DNA from: JBPCOI01 sp051000395
GTDB lineage: Bacteria > Actinomycetota > Actinomycetes > Mycobacteriales > Jatrophihabitantaceae
Length of the DNA: 25,061 bases
Direction: 5' to 3'
Assembly: GCA_051000395.1 (NCBI GenBank)
Contig: JBPCOI010000034.1
Coordinates: 1-25,061, forward strand
The notes under the pieces were generated by a model. It was not told the origin of the DNA, did not search any database, and was given only the letters and a program-made list of their open reading frames with translations. Each line of letters opens with the position of its first letter. The first letter of the stretch is position 1. The translations under genes were made by a program, and so were the position numbers. This document shows positions 1 to 8,090 of this stretch, piece after piece.

Positions 1-29
1 TCGTAGGCGCGGTAGAGGCCCCGCATCTC

Positions 30-32
30 CTA
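30..32 (-). other. Premature in-frame TAG in asnB
   Basis: The codon series reads CGC ATC TTC CGC CCC TAG GAG ATG CGG GGC CTC TAC. The residues on both sides (NARIFRP before, EMRGLYRAY after) look like continuous AsnB sequence in one frame. A single G-to-T change in a GAG codon would create the TAG. Confidence 0.75.
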
Positions 33-1337
33 GGGGCGGAAGATGCGGGCGTTGCCGTAGTAGCGCTGCTCGATCCCGATCGAGCCGCGGCGCAGCAGGT
101 CCTTGCCGCGGGTGCCCTCCGGGATCCGCGCCGACAGCAGGCCCAGCCCGCGGCACCGGCCCGCGGGCACCGCCTCGAAGGCGCGCAACGAGATCGGTTC
201 GCGGTAGATCGTGTACCCGCCGAACAGCTCGTCGGCGCACTCCCCGGACAGCACCACCTTGACGTGCTTGCGCGCCTCGCGGGCGATGAAGTAGAGCGGG
301 ACGAGCGCGGGGTCCGCGACCGGGTCGTCCAGGTACCAGACGATCAGCGGCAGGGTGTCCATCATCTCCTCGGCCGAGACGACCTTGGTGATGTGCTCGA
401 CCCCGATCGCCGCGGCGGACTCGGCGGCGACGTCGATCTCGCTGAAGCCCTCGCGCTCGAAGCCGGTGGTGAAGGTGAGCAGCTTCGGGTTGTGCCGCTT
501 GGCCAGTGCGGCGATGGCGGTGGAGTCGATGCCGCCGGACAGGAACGAGCCGACGGTGACGTCGGCACGCATGTGCTTCGCGACGGAGTCCTCGAGCGCC
601 GCGGCGATCTCGCGGTACAGCCGCTGCGGCTCGGGCACGGCGTGGATCGCGAAGTCGGGGTGGAAGTAGCGGCGCGGGTGCAGCGGCTCGCCCGGGCGCA
701 GGGTGAAGTAGGTGCCGGACTCGACGCGGCGGATCGCGCGATGCATCGACGCGGGTTCGGGCACGTACTGCAGGCTCAGATAGTGCTGCAGCGCGGTCGT
801 GTCCACCTCGGCCGCCGTTCCCGGCAGCGCGACGTCGAGCAGCGACTTCTTCTCGCTGGCGAAGAACGATCCGCGCTCGTCGGTGTAGGTGTAGAGCGGC
901 TTGATGCCGAACCAGTCCCGCGCGCCGAACAGCACGCGCTCCTGCGAGTCCCAGATCAGGAACGCGAACATGCCGCGCAGCTCGCGCACCACCTTCTCGC
1001 CGAGGTAGTGGTAGCCGGCGACGATGGCCTCGCCGTCACCGTCGGTCTCGAACGTCGCGCCGAACTCCGTGGCCAGCCGCTCGCGCAGCTCGACGTAGTT
1101 GTAGATCTCGCCGTTGAAGATCAGGTGATAGCGGCCGGATCCCCAGGGCAGCGGCTGGTGCGAGTGATCGATGTCGATGATCGACAGCCGGCGGAAGCCG
1201 ATCACCACGTCCGCGTCGGACCAGACGCCGCCCTCGTCCGGGCCGCGGTGGCGCATGTCCTGCAAGGAATCCGCGACACTGGCCGCCACCTGCGCCGCAC
1301 CGGCGTCGGCAGCGAGGAAGCCGATGAGTCCGCACAC
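30..1337 (-). CDS. asnB: Asparagine synthase (glutamine-hydrolysing), interrupted by an in-frame TAG
   Basis: This enzyme amidates aspartate to asparagine using glutamine and ATP. The GTG start at 1337 places the catalytic cysteine at position 2 (CGLIGF), as the class II glutaminase requires; RHRGPD and NGEIYNY follow. The C-terminal synthetase domain shows the PP-loop SGGIDS and the ELFGGY motif. The frame stops at a TAG (30-32) after 435 codons, but actinobacterial AsnB proteins are about 640 residues. Beyond the stop the same frame reads E-M-R-G-L-Y-R-A-Y to the window edge, which looks like ordinary AsnB sequence. The gene is therefore either a fresh nonsense mutant or carries a sequence error, and it also runs out of the window. 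It lies 22 bp downstream of the TusA-like gene. A GATACT hexamer 7 nt before the GTG may be its own -10. An in-frame ATG at 1454 was rejected because it would bury Cys2 and overlap the neighbour. Confidence 0.88.
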   Translation of the reverse strand: MCGLIGFLAADAGAAQVAASVADSLQDMRHRGPDEGGVWSDADVVIGFRRLSIIDIDHSHQPLPWGSGRYHLIFNGEIYNYVELRERLATEFGATFETDGDGEAIVAGYHYLGEKVVRELRGMFAFLIWDSQERVLFGARDWFGIKPLYTYTDERGSFFASEKKSLLDVALPGTAAEVDTTALQHYLSLQYVPEPASMHRAIRRVESGTYFTLRPGEPLHPRRYFHPDFAIHAVPEPQRLYREIAAALEDSVAKHMRADVTVGSFLSGGIDSTAIAALAKRHNPKLLTFTTGFEREGFSEIDVAAESAAAIGVEHITKVVSAEEMMDTLPLIVWYLDDPVADPALVPLYFIAREARKHVKVVLSGECADELFGGYTIYREPISLRAFEAVPAGRCRGLGLLSARIPEGTRGKDLLRRGSIGIEQRYYGNARIFRP

Positions 1338-1359
1338 GCGCTCCAGTATCCCGGTTCGC

Positions 1360-1593
1360 TCAGTGCAGCCTGCGCACGGTGTAGCCGGGCGTGCCGTCGG
1401 CGCCGGGTGCCTCGCCCGCGTACTCATGCCCGCGCATCCGGCACCACGCGGCAATGTCGGGACGCGCGGCCGGGTCGTCGGCCTCGACCGTCAGCGTCGC
1501 GCCGGGTTCGACGTCGGTGATATGGCGTGCCAGCTCGAGGATCGGCAGCGGGCAGCGCCGCCCGCGGCAGTCCAGGACCACGGCGGCGTTCAC
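1360..1593 (-). CDS. TusA-like sulfur-carrier protein (77 aa)
   Basis: This is a small sulfurtransferase of the TusA/SirA fold. The CPxP motif (Cys14-Pro-Leu-Pro) follows the usual first strand LDCRGRRC, and the cysteine is the expected persulfide carrier. The length of 77 residues is normal for the family. The GTG start (1593-1591) overlaps the TGA stop of the upstream NifS-like gene as GTGA, which suggests translational coupling and a one-to-one partnership in sulfur transfer. In related actinobacteria the two parts can be a single fused protein (from memory). The final sulfur acceptor cannot be told from the sequence; thiolation of tRNA or a cofactor are possibilities. An additional cysteine (Cys9) precedes the motif. 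Confidence 0.85.
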   Translation of the reverse strand: MNAAVVLDCRGRRCPLPILELARHITDVEPGATLTVEADDPAARPDIAAWCRMRGHEYAGEAPGADGTPGYTVRRLH

Positions 1594-2732
1594 AGTCCCG
1601 CTGCCCCGAGCTCGGCACGTGCGCCGGCCACCACGTCGGGCAGCGCGGCGAGGAACGCCGCCACGTCCGCGGCGGTGCTCGCGTGGTGCAGAGAGATCCG
1701 GAGGTTGCCGGACGTCAGGGCTCCCATCGCGAGCAGGACGTGCGAGGGCTGCAGCGTCGAGGACGTGCACGACGAGCCGGAGGAGACCGCGAAGCCGCGG
1801 CGGTCGAGCGCGGTGAGAAGCGCCTCGCCGTCGACGTACAGGCAGGAGAAGGTGACGATGTGCGGCAAGCGGCCGTGCGGGTCGCCGAGGACCTCGACGT
1901 CGGGCACGTTCGCGGCGACCGTCGAGCGGATCCGCTCGATCAGCGCCCGGTGCCGCTCGGCCGCCGTCGCCTGCTCGGCCCGCACCGCGCGGAGCGACGC
2001 GGCCGCGGCGACGACCGCGGGCAGATTCACCACACCGGGGACGCGGCCGGCCTCGTGCTCGTCCTCGGGATAGGGCGAGCGCCAGCGCGTGCCCGTCCGC
2101 ACCGCGAGAATGCCCGCGTCGGCGCCGCCCCATGTGCGCGCGTCCCCCGCGAGCACCGACCAGCCGCCCGGCAGCTCCGCGTGGCCGAGGGTCTGCGTAG
2201 CGTCCACGACGAGCGGCACGGCGATCCGCCCGGCGATCTCGGCGACCGGCTGGACGGTGCCCACCTCGTGGTTGGCGGCCTGCAGCACGGCGGCGCCGAT
2301 CCCGGGTCGGGCGGCCGCCTGAACGAAGATCGCGGTGTCGACCCGGGCGAGGGCGTCGACCCCGATCTGCACTGCAGCCGCACCGGTGCGGGAGCAGTGC
2401 ATCTCGATCGCGTGCAGGACCGCCGAGTGCTCCACGGCGCTGTGCACCACGCCGGCACCGCCCACGCCGCTGCCGCGACTGCCTGCCAGCGTGCCGAGCA
2501 CGGCGGCGTGCAGGGCCTGCGCGCCGTTCGCGGCGAAGCTCACCTCGTCCGGCCGCGCGCCGATGGAATCGGCGAGCGATTCGCGGGCCGCATCGAGCAG
2601 CAGTCGGGCCCGCCGAGCCGCCCCATATCGGCGCCCCGGATCGGCCCACCCGTCCGCGGTCGCGGCGAGCAGCGCCTCGCGCGCCACCGGGTGCATGGGC
2701 GCACCGGACGCCGCATCGAGAAAGACCGCCAC
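1590..2732 (-). CDS. NifS/IscS-like aminotransferase class V protein lacking the PLP lysine
   Basis: The 380-residue protein has the cysteine desulfurase fold and most of its landmarks: EHSAV with His102, NHEVGT (154-159), DATQ with Asp177 and Gln180, and the mobile loop SSGSSC with Cys322 as the persulfide cysteine. At the place of the Schiff-base lysine (S-x-H-K-x-x-G-P in IscS) it reads G-D-A-R-T-W-G-G, so arginine 199 replaces lysine and alanine replaces the histidine. I find no lysine anywhere in the translation. It may be a non-PLP scaffold, an enzyme with an altered mechanism, or a family-wide variant. The GTG start at 2732 fits a leaderless mRNA (TACCGT 6 nt upstream). It is first in the operon with the TusA-like protein and asnB. 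Confidence 0.85.
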   Translation of the reverse strand: MAVFLDAASGAPMHPVAREALLAATADGWADPGRRYGAARRARLLLDAARESLADSIGARPDEVSFAANGAQALHAAVLGTLAGSRGSGVGGAGVVHSAVEHSAVLHAIEMHCSRTGAAAVQIGVDALARVDTAIFVQAAARPGIGAAVLQAANHEVGTVQPVAEIAGRIAVPLVVDATQTLGHAELPGGWSVLAGDARTWGGADAGILAVRTGTRWRSPYPEDEHEAGRVPGVVNLPAVVAAAASLRAVRAEQATAAERHRALIERIRSTVAANVPDVEVLGDPHGRLPHIVTFSCLYVDGEALLTALDRRGFAVSSGSSCTSSTLQPSHVLLAMGALTSGNLRISLHHASTAADVAAFLAALPDVVAGARAELGAAGL

Positions 2733-2738
2733 GAGGCG

Positions 2739-2744
2739 ACGGTA
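2739..2744 (-). promoter_or_regulatory. -10 TACCGT of the NifS-like gene, leaderless configuration
   Basis: TACCGT matches TANNNT and lies exactly 6 nt before the GTG start, so transcription would begin at or next to the start codon. No Shine-Dalgarno sequence is visible. Confidence 0.5.
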
Positions 2745-2814
2745 GCTGCCCGACGGGGCGGCCGGGCAGGCCCGAGACGCCGACCCCGTCAGGGTGAGCG
2801 TCCGCCTGGTCCAG

Positions 2815-2820
2815 TACGCT
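2815..2820 (+). promoter_or_regulatory. Possible -10 TACGCT for ctaC
   Basis: TACGCT fits TANNNT and would give a 5' leader of about 30 nt carrying the purine-rich AAAGGCGG before the GTG at 2858. I see no convincing -35. Confidence 0.3.
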
Positions 2821-2857
2821 CCGAACCGACCCTGGCGGAGTCCGAAAGGCGGTTGAC

Positions 2858-3796
2858 GTGCGTCGCAGACGACGGACCGGAGGCGGCCGCACCGCGCTGC
2901 TCGTCGGTTCTCTCGCCGTCGTGCTCACCGGCTGCTCGGCCCACGACGTCGAGGCGAAGCTGCGCTTCGGCTGGCCGAGCGGCGTCACCGACCAGGCCGA
3001 GAAGACGCGCACCCTCTGGACTTGGTCGTGCGTCGCCGCGCTCGCCGTCGGCGTGCTGGTGTGGGGCCTGATCTTCTGGTGCTGCATCCGCTACCGCAAG
3101 AAGAGCGATGGACTACCGCGCCAGACCAAGTACAATCTGCCCGTCGAGATCGTGTACTCCCTCGCGCCGTTCATCATCATCGCCGGGCTGTTCTACCGCA
3201 CGGTCGTGGTCGAGAACTACGTCAACAAGCTCAGCAAGAACCCGGACGTCAAGGTGCAGGTCGAGGCGTTCAAGTGGAACTGGCAGTTCAACTACCTGGC
3301 GGACCACGGCAAGCCCACGATCTACCCGGGATCCAGGGCGGTGCTGTCCACGGTCGGCAGCTCCGACGAGATCCCGATCCTGGTCGTGCCCAAGGGCGAG
3401 ACGGTCCAGATCATCGAACACTCCGACGACGTCATCCACTCGTTCTGGGTGCCTGAGTTCCTGTTCAAGCGTGACGTGATCCCCTACGGACCCGACCACA
3501 CAAGCATGGACAACAAGTTCGAGTTCACCGCGACGTCGACGGGCAGCTTCGTGGGTCGTTGCGCGGAACTGTGCGGCACCTACCACTCGGAGATGAACTT
3601 CGAGGTCCGGGTGGTGCAACCGGCCGTCTTCACCCGCTACCTCCAGGCGCTCGTCAAGGTCGGCGCGAACAACCCGGCCCGGCAGGCCGAAGCGCTCACC
3701 GCCGCGGCAGTGCCCGGCGGACCGTACGCGACGACCACCCATCCGTTCAACACCGTGCGCACCGCCGAGTCCGCGACCAACGGGCATGGGAGCTGA
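2858..3796 (+). CDS. ctaC: Cytochrome c oxidase subunit II (aa3-type)
   Basis: CtaC carries the CuA centre that passes electrons from the bcc complex to the aa3 oxidase at the outer face of the membrane. The 312-residue protein begins with an arginine-rich signal peptide and a lipobox (LTGC, Cys26), so it is probably a lipoprotein. Two membrane helices follow (about 54-76 and 97-115), then the cupredoxin domain. CuA ligands are visible: His194 in HSFWVPEF and the cluster Cys235-Ala-Glu-Leu-Cys239, His243 and Met246. The GTG start at 2858 is preceded by AAAGGCGG. ctaF follows after 3 bp. No ctaD (subunit I) is present in the window, so it must be encoded elsewhere. Confidence 0.96.
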   Translation: MRRRRRTGGGRTALLVGSLAVVLTGCSAHDVEAKLRFGWPSGVTDQAEKTRTLWTWSCVAALAVGVLVWGLIFWCCIRYRKKSDGLPRQTKYNLPVEIVYSLAPFIIIAGLFYRTVVVENYVNKLSKNPDVKVQVEAFKWNWQFNYLADHGKPTIYPGSRAVLSTVGSSDEIPILVVPKGETVQIIEHSDDVIHSFWVPEFLFKRDVIPYGPDHTSMDNKFEFTATSTGSFVGRCAELCGTYHSEMNFEVRVVQPAVFTRYLQALVKVGANNPARQAEALTAAAVPGGPYATTTHPFNTVRTAESATNGHGS

Positions 3797-3799
3797 GGG

Positions 3800-4225
3800 A
3801 TGAAGGTCGAAGCCCGGCTCTTCCTGGGGGTAGCGGTCTTCCTGTGGGCTGCCGCGGTCGCCTATGGAATCTGGACGCACATGACCGACGGCCACGTCGA
3901 GTGGGCAGGCCTGATGGGACTGATCCTCTCCGGCGGCCTGATGGGGATCTGCGGCTCGTTCTTCTGGTTCGTCTCGCGGCGCATCGACCCCCGCCCGGAG
4001 GACCGCCCGGATGCCGAGATCGCGGAGGGCGCCGGCGAGCTGGGATTCTTCAGCCCGGGTAGCTACTGGCCGGTCGGCATTGCCGCTGCCGCCACCGTGG
4101 CCGGAACCGGCCTGGCGTTCTACCAGTGGTGGCTGGTGATCGTGTCCGTGGTGCTGATCCTGTTCACCGTCGGCGGCCTGCTCTTCGAGTACTACATCGG
4201 CGGCAAGGGCCCCGCCCTTCGCTGA
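3800..4225 (+). CDS. ctaF: Cytochrome c oxidase subunit IV (actinobacterial type)
   Basis: CtaF is a small integral subunit of the actinobacterial aa3 oxidase with no metal centre. The 141 residues hold four hydrophobic stretches (about 6-27, 34-59, 88-107 and 111-130) and match the family in length. The reading MKVEARLF at the start and EYYIGGKGP at the end is typical. The ATG lies 3 bp after the ctaC stop, so the two form one transcript. The gene converges on qcrB, and strong hairpins begin right at its stop codon. Confidence 0.93.
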   Translation: MKVEARLFLGVAVFLWAAAVAYGIWTHMTDGHVEWAGLMGLILSGGLMGICGSFFWFVSRRIDPRPEDRPDAEIAEGAGELGFFSPGSYWPVGIAAAATVAGTGLAFYQWWLVIVSVVLILFTVGGLLFEYYIGGKGPALR

Positions 4226-4245
4226 GCTCGCTGCCGCTGCGAGCT
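4225..4245. terminator. Hairpin at the ctaF stop
   Basis: AGCTCGC (4225-4231) pairs perfectly with GCGAGCT (4239-4245) around a 7-nt loop. It overlaps the last base of the ctaF TGA. There is no T tract, as is common in high-GC actinobacteria. Confidence 0.45.
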
Positions 4246-4292
4246 TGCGCTTGCCTAGCAACGTCCCGCTGTGCGCTGATGCGCTCAGCGGA

Positions 4293-4314
4293 CGGCGGGA
4301 CGAGCGTCCCGCCG
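4293..4314. terminator. Strong bidirectional hairpin between ctaF and qcrB
   Basis: CGGCGGGACG (4293-4302) is followed after two bases by its exact reverse complement CGTCCCGCCG (4305-4314); in RNA the innermost pairs would open into a larger loop. It lies between two convergent operons and could stop transcription from both sides. No T tract follows. The rest of 4226-4434 holds no gene that I can support; a smaller 6-bp inverted repeat (CGCTGA/TCAGCG) is at 4274-4290. Confidence 0.6.
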
Positions 4315-4434
4315 CGATCTTGATGCGCTGGTGCTGCCATGGCCGCGTGACGCCATGAAGATCGCCAGGCGCCAGGGCGGCCGCAAGGAGCGCCCCGCGG
4401 CGCCGCAGTGAGCTACCGCAGGTGAGCTACCGCG

Positions 4435-6078
4435 TCAATCCTGGCTGGATTCCAGCTCGTGCTTCTCGTCGTGCTGGTCGGCCCCGACGGCCTCCACCGC
4501 GTCGAGCGCGGCCTGGATCTCGGGCTTCTCCTTGACCGGATAGAAGAACCCGCGGACGTGCCGCAGCGGCGACACGGCACCGAGCTGTCCCAGTCGTTTG
4601 GGCACCGGGGTGCCGGCGTAGCTCAGCTGCCCGTGGCCGTGCGCATCGACGGGACCGAGCGGTTGGTGCACCTCGATGAACTCGCCGGTGGGCAGGAGCT
4701 TGATGATGCCCGTCTCCATGCCGTGCTCGAGCACCTCGCGGTCGTGGCGCTGCAAGCCCAGGCACACGCGATAGGTGAGGGCATAGGCGACCGGCGGCAG
4801 CACCAGCAGCAGGATGCGCCCGCCCCAGGTCATCGCGTTCAGCGAGATGTCGAAGGCGTGCGCGATGATGTCGTTGCCGCCGGACAGGAACAGCACCAGG
4901 TAGAACGTCAGCGCCATGGCACCCAGGCCGGTGCGCACCGGCACGTCGCGCGGGCGCTGCAGCAGGTTGTGATGGGCGGTGTCGTTGGTCATCTTCGCTT
5001 CGATGAACGGATACAACGCCGCCAGCGTCACCAGCACCCCGGGCAGCACGACCGTCGGCCAGAACAGCGGCGGGAGGTCGTGGCCCCACAGCCGGATCTC
5101 CCACGAGGGCATCAGGCGCGTCGAGCCGTCGAGGAACATCATGTACCAGTCCGGCTGCGAACCCGAGGACACCTGCGAGGGGGTGTACGGCCCGTACAGC
5201 CACACCGGGTTGATCTGCGCGAAGCCGCCGAGTGCGGCCACCGAGGCGAAGACGAGGAAGAAGAAGCCACCGGCCTTAGCCGCGTAGGTTGGGAACACCC
5301 GCTCGCCGCTGACCGTCTGCTCGTTATGACCGGCGGCCGGGAACTCGGTGTGCTTCTGCCGCACGATCAACGCCAGGTGCGCGCCGATCAGGGCGGCCAG
5401 GATCGCCGGGATCAGCAGCACGTGCGCGATGTAGAAGCGCCCGATGATCAGGTCGCCGGGGAACGTGCCACCGAAGATCAGGAACGAGAGCCAGGTGCCG
5501 ACCACAGGGATCGAGAGCATGATCGCGTCGGCGATCCGCAGGCCGGTGCCGGAGAGCAGATCGTCGGGCAGCGAGTAGCCCGCGAAACCCTCGATGATGC
5601 CCAGCATCATCAGGCCGAGGCCGATCAGCCAGTTCATCTCGCGGGGTTTGCGGAATGCGCCGGTGAAGAACACCCGGAACATGTGGATCAGCATCGCGGC
5701 GACGAACAGCAGCGCGGCCCAGTGGTGGATCTGGCGGATCACCAGGCCACCGCGAACGTCGAAGGTGATGTTCAGCGTCGACTCGTAGGCCCGTGACATC
5801 GTGATGCCCTGCATCGGCACGTATCGGCCGTGATAGACGGTCTCGGCCATCGACGGGTCGAAGAAGAAGGTGAGATACGTGCCGGTGAGCAGCAGGATGA
5901 GGAACGAGTAGAGCGCGATCTCGCCCATCATGAACGACCAGTGGTCCGGAAAGACCTTGTTCAGCTGCTGACGCGTCGGGCCGGCGATGTGCAGCCGGTC
6001 GTCGAAGAACTTCGCGAGCTTTCCCTGCGGGGTACGCGGCTTCTCGGTGCGACGCGGCGCCGTCGTGGTCGTACTCAT
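4435..6078 (-). CDS. qcrB: Cytochrome bc1 complex cytochrome b subunit
   Basis: QcrB is the menaquinol-oxidising haem b subunit of the bcc complex. The 547-residue protein begins MSTTTTAPRR. The four haem ligands are His118/His132 in the second helix and His220/His234 in the fourth helix, each pair 14 residues apart as required. The quinol-site motif is PDWY (309-312). The C-terminal half continues with further membrane helices and a hydrophilic tail rich in Glu and His, longer than in mitochondrial cytochrome b but normal for actinobacteria. The ATG overlaps the qcrA stop as ATGA, so translation is probably coupled. It is the last gene of the ctaE-qcrC-qcrA-qcrB operon. Confidence 0.97.
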   Translation of the reverse strand: MSTTTTAPRRTEKPRTPQGKLAKFFDDRLHIAGPTRQQLNKVFPDHWSFMMGEIALYSFLILLLTGTYLTFFFDPSMAETVYHGRYVPMQGITMSRAYESTLNITFDVRGGLVIRQIHHWAALLFVAAMLIHMFRVFFTGAFRKPREMNWLIGLGLMMLGIIEGFAGYSLPDDLLSGTGLRIADAIMLSIPVVGTWLSFLIFGGTFPGDLIIGRFYIAHVLLIPAILAALIGAHLALIVRQKHTEFPAAGHNEQTVSGERVFPTYAAKAGGFFFLVFASVAALGGFAQINPVWLYGPYTPSQVSSGSQPDWYMMFLDGSTRLMPSWEIRLWGHDLPPLFWPTVVLPGVLVTLAALYPFIEAKMTNDTAHHNLLQRPRDVPVRTGLGAMALTFYLVLFLSGGNDIIAHAFDISLNAMTWGGRILLLVLPPVAYALTYRVCLGLQRHDREVLEHGMETGIIKLLPTGEFIEVHQPLGPVDAHGHGQLSYAGTPVPKRLGQLGAVSPLRHVRGFFYPVKEKPEIQAALDAVEAVGADQHDEKHELESSQD

Positions 6079-7190
6079 GAGCGCTCCCAGAAGCCGGGGC
6101 CGATCGGCTCGTTGTAGTCGTGCCGGGCGACGAAGTACTGGTGGCCGTCGGCACCGATGACGACGTCCAGCGGAAGCTTGGGCAAGCTGCGGGTCGCCGG
6201 GCCGAACACCGGCTTGGCGTCCTCGAGCACCTCGAACTGCGACTGGTGGCACGGGCACAGCAGCCGGGTGGTCTGCTGCTCGAACAGTGAGGCCGGGCAG
6301 CCGGCGTGCGTGCAGATCTTGGAGAAGGCGATGTACTCCGGGTTCTCCGCCGGCCAGCCGTAGTTCCTCTGACCCTTGCGGGGCTTGACCGTCTGCCCGG
6401 GGCGCAGCCGGATCAGCAGGGTCGGCGAGCTGGCGTTGCTGACGCCGTCGTAGCCGTCGAGCTTCTGCCGGACGCCGGGGAAGACGGTCGCGATTCCGCC
6501 GGGCAGCAGGTCGTCGGGGGACACGCGGCGCCAGTCGGAATAGACCAGCGGGACGCGTCCACCGGTGTCCGGGAACAGCGCCTTGTCGGGGCGGTACATC
6601 GTGAAGTCGAGCTGGTTGCCGGGCTTCTTGAGCATGGCCCCGACGAGCGCGACCAGTGGGACGGTGGCCAGCGCGCCTCCCGCCAGGCCGAGCGAGCGCA
6701 GGATCAGCGAACGCCGCGGCAGGCCGGTGTCCTCGAGGCCGACCGTGAACGTCGCCTGGGTCATCAGCTTGTCCTGCTCGCTGGAGGCCGAGGCGTGATC
6801 GTGCCGCTCCTGGACGGCTTCCTCCTCCGGCATCAGCCACTTCGCCCACAGCACCAGGCCGACGCCCATGAACAGCAGCATGATCGCCATCAGCCCGCCG
6901 AGGGCGGGGGTGTAGAAGCGGAAGGTCTGCGGCGTGCCGGGCATGTGCCACTGGTAGGGCATCGCGATGAAGGCGACGATGAACCCGACACCGCCCAACG
7001 CCGCGATGACGAAGCACAGCGCCACGGCCCGTTCGGCGCGCTTCTCGGCGTGGGTGCCGCGAATCGGGAAACGATCCCGCCGGTGGACGATGTGGATGCC
7101 GTCGATCTCGGCGCCGGCGATCATCGCCTGCTCAGGTGTCATCTCCTGCAGTTCGTCCACACTCGGCTCGTCGCCGGACTTCGCGCTCAC
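6075..7190 (-). CDS. qcrA: Rieske iron-sulfur subunit of the bcc complex
   Basis: QcrA carries the 2Fe-2S cluster that moves electrons from menaquinol to the cytochrome c domain. The GTG start at 7190 overlaps the qcrC stop as GTGA and gives 371 residues. Three membrane helices (about 56-76, 95-117 and 165-186) are the actinobacterial arrangement, where other bacteria have one. Box I is CTHAGC (Cys293, His295 ligands; Cys298 disulfide) and box II is CPCHQS (Cys312, His315 ligands; Cys314 disulfide). The longer in-frame reading that begins at 7514 was rejected because it lies over qcrC. Confidence 0.97.
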   Translation of the reverse strand: MSAKSGDEPSVDELQEMTPEQAMIAGAEIDGIHIVHRRDRFPIRGTHAEKRAERAVALCFVIAALGGVGFIVAFIAMPYQWHMPGTPQTFRFYTPALGGLMAIMLLFMGVGLVLWAKWLMPEEEAVQERHDHASASSEQDKLMTQATFTVGLEDTGLPRRSLILRSLGLAGGALATVPLVALVGAMLKKPGNQLDFTMYRPDKALFPDTGGRVPLVYSDWRRVSPDDLLPGGIATVFPGVRQKLDGYDGVSNASSPTLLIRLRPGQTVKPRKGQRNYGWPAENPEYIAFSKICTHAGCPASLFEQQTTRLLCPCHQSQFEVLEDAKPVFGPATRSLPKLPLDVVIGADGHQYFVARHDYNEPIGPGFWERS

Positions 7191-8053
7191 TGGGCCTTCG
7201 CTCCGATCCAGAGGATGACGATCATCAGCGCGCCGACGGCGGCGACCCAGACGACGATGGCCTCCGAGACCGGTCCGATGCGGTCGATTCCGTGGCCGCC
7301 TGGATCCTGCGACGCCTTGATGGTCTGCACGTAGCTGACGATCTGGCGCTTCTCGTCCGGTGTCAGCTGGTTGTTGCTGAAGATCGGCATGTTCTCCGGC
7401 CCGCTCAGCATCGCCGTGTAGATCTGCAGGTCCGTCGACTGGTTCAGCGACGGAGCCGATGCGCCGGCCGACAGCGGCGCACCCTTGAACGTCGTGCCGT
7501 GGCAGGAGGCGCAATTGAGGCGGAACAGGTTGCCGCCGTTGGCGACGTTGCCCAGATCGGTGAGCTGCCCGCGAGGGATGTCGACGCCGCCCCCGACCGA
7601 CTGGACGTAGGCCGCCAGCTCACGGGTCTGGGTGTCGGTGAACCGCGCCGGCTTGCGGGTGGCCTCGGCGCCCTGACCGGCCAGCGGCATGCGTCCGGTG
7701 CTGACCTGGAAGTACACCGACGCGCCGCCCACCCCGACCAGCGGGACGCCGCGGTCCTTCACGCCCTGCAGGTTCTGCCCGTGGCAGGTGATGCAGGTGG
7801 TCTCGAACAGCTGGCGACCGGCCGCGATGTTCGCGGCGCTGTTCGTCGTGTCCGAGGCGCCGGACGTGCCGGCGACCAGCGTGTACGCCCCGCCGGTCGC
7901 GAGGAGCGCGACGACCAGGACGCCGCCTGCCGCGAGGCGCCGACGCAGGCTCGGGCGGCGGCGCGGGCGCGGCGCGGCGTCCTGCTCCGCACCGGTGGCG
8001 GAGGCGGACGGTTCGAAGCCGAGCTCGCCGTCGACGTCGAAGTCTTCGGTCAC
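7187..8053 (-). CDS. qcrC: Di-haem cytochrome c subunit of the bcc complex
   Basis: QcrC is the membrane-bound di-haem cytochrome that hands electrons directly to CtaC and so replaces a soluble cytochrome c. Two CxxCH haem sites are present, CITCH (Cys87-His91) and CASCH (Cys181-His185), with likely methionine ligands in GRMPLAG and ENMPIFS. An acidic then arginine-rich cytosolic N-terminus leads into one helix (about 41-60), and a second helix anchors the C-terminus (about 262-283). I chose the GTG at 8053 over the TTG at 8056 because GGAGG (8059-8063) lies 5 nt before it. ctaE lies 37 bp upstream. Confidence 0.95.
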   Translation of the reverse strand: MTEDFDVDGELGFEPSASATGAEQDAAPRPRRRPSLRRRLAAGGVLVVALLATGGAYTLVAGTSGASDTTNSAANIAAGRQLFETTCITCHGQNLQGVKDRGVPLVGVGGASVYFQVSTGRMPLAGQGAEATRKPARFTDTQTRELAAYVQSVGGGVDIPRGQLTDLGNVANGGNLFRLNCASCHGTTFKGAPLSAGASAPSLNQSTDLQIYTAMLSGPENMPIFSNNQLTPDEKRQIVSYVQTIKASQDPGGHGIDRIGPVSEAIVVWVAAVGALMIVILWIGAKAQ

Positions 8054-8090
8054 CAAAGCCTCCTCACGGACGGCGGATTCTCGCGCGTAC

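Noticed and set aside
2752..2790. GACGGGG / CCCCGTC inverted repeat between the NifS-like gene and ctaC
   Set aside because: The arms are far apart (25 nt) and simple in composition, so they may well arise by chance in such GC-rich DNA.
1360..3087. Apparent 575-residue protein ending in the TusA domain
   Set aside because: Upstream of 1593 the frame is an arginine-rich shadow of the NifS-like gene; the GTG at 1593 overlapping the TGA is the true start.
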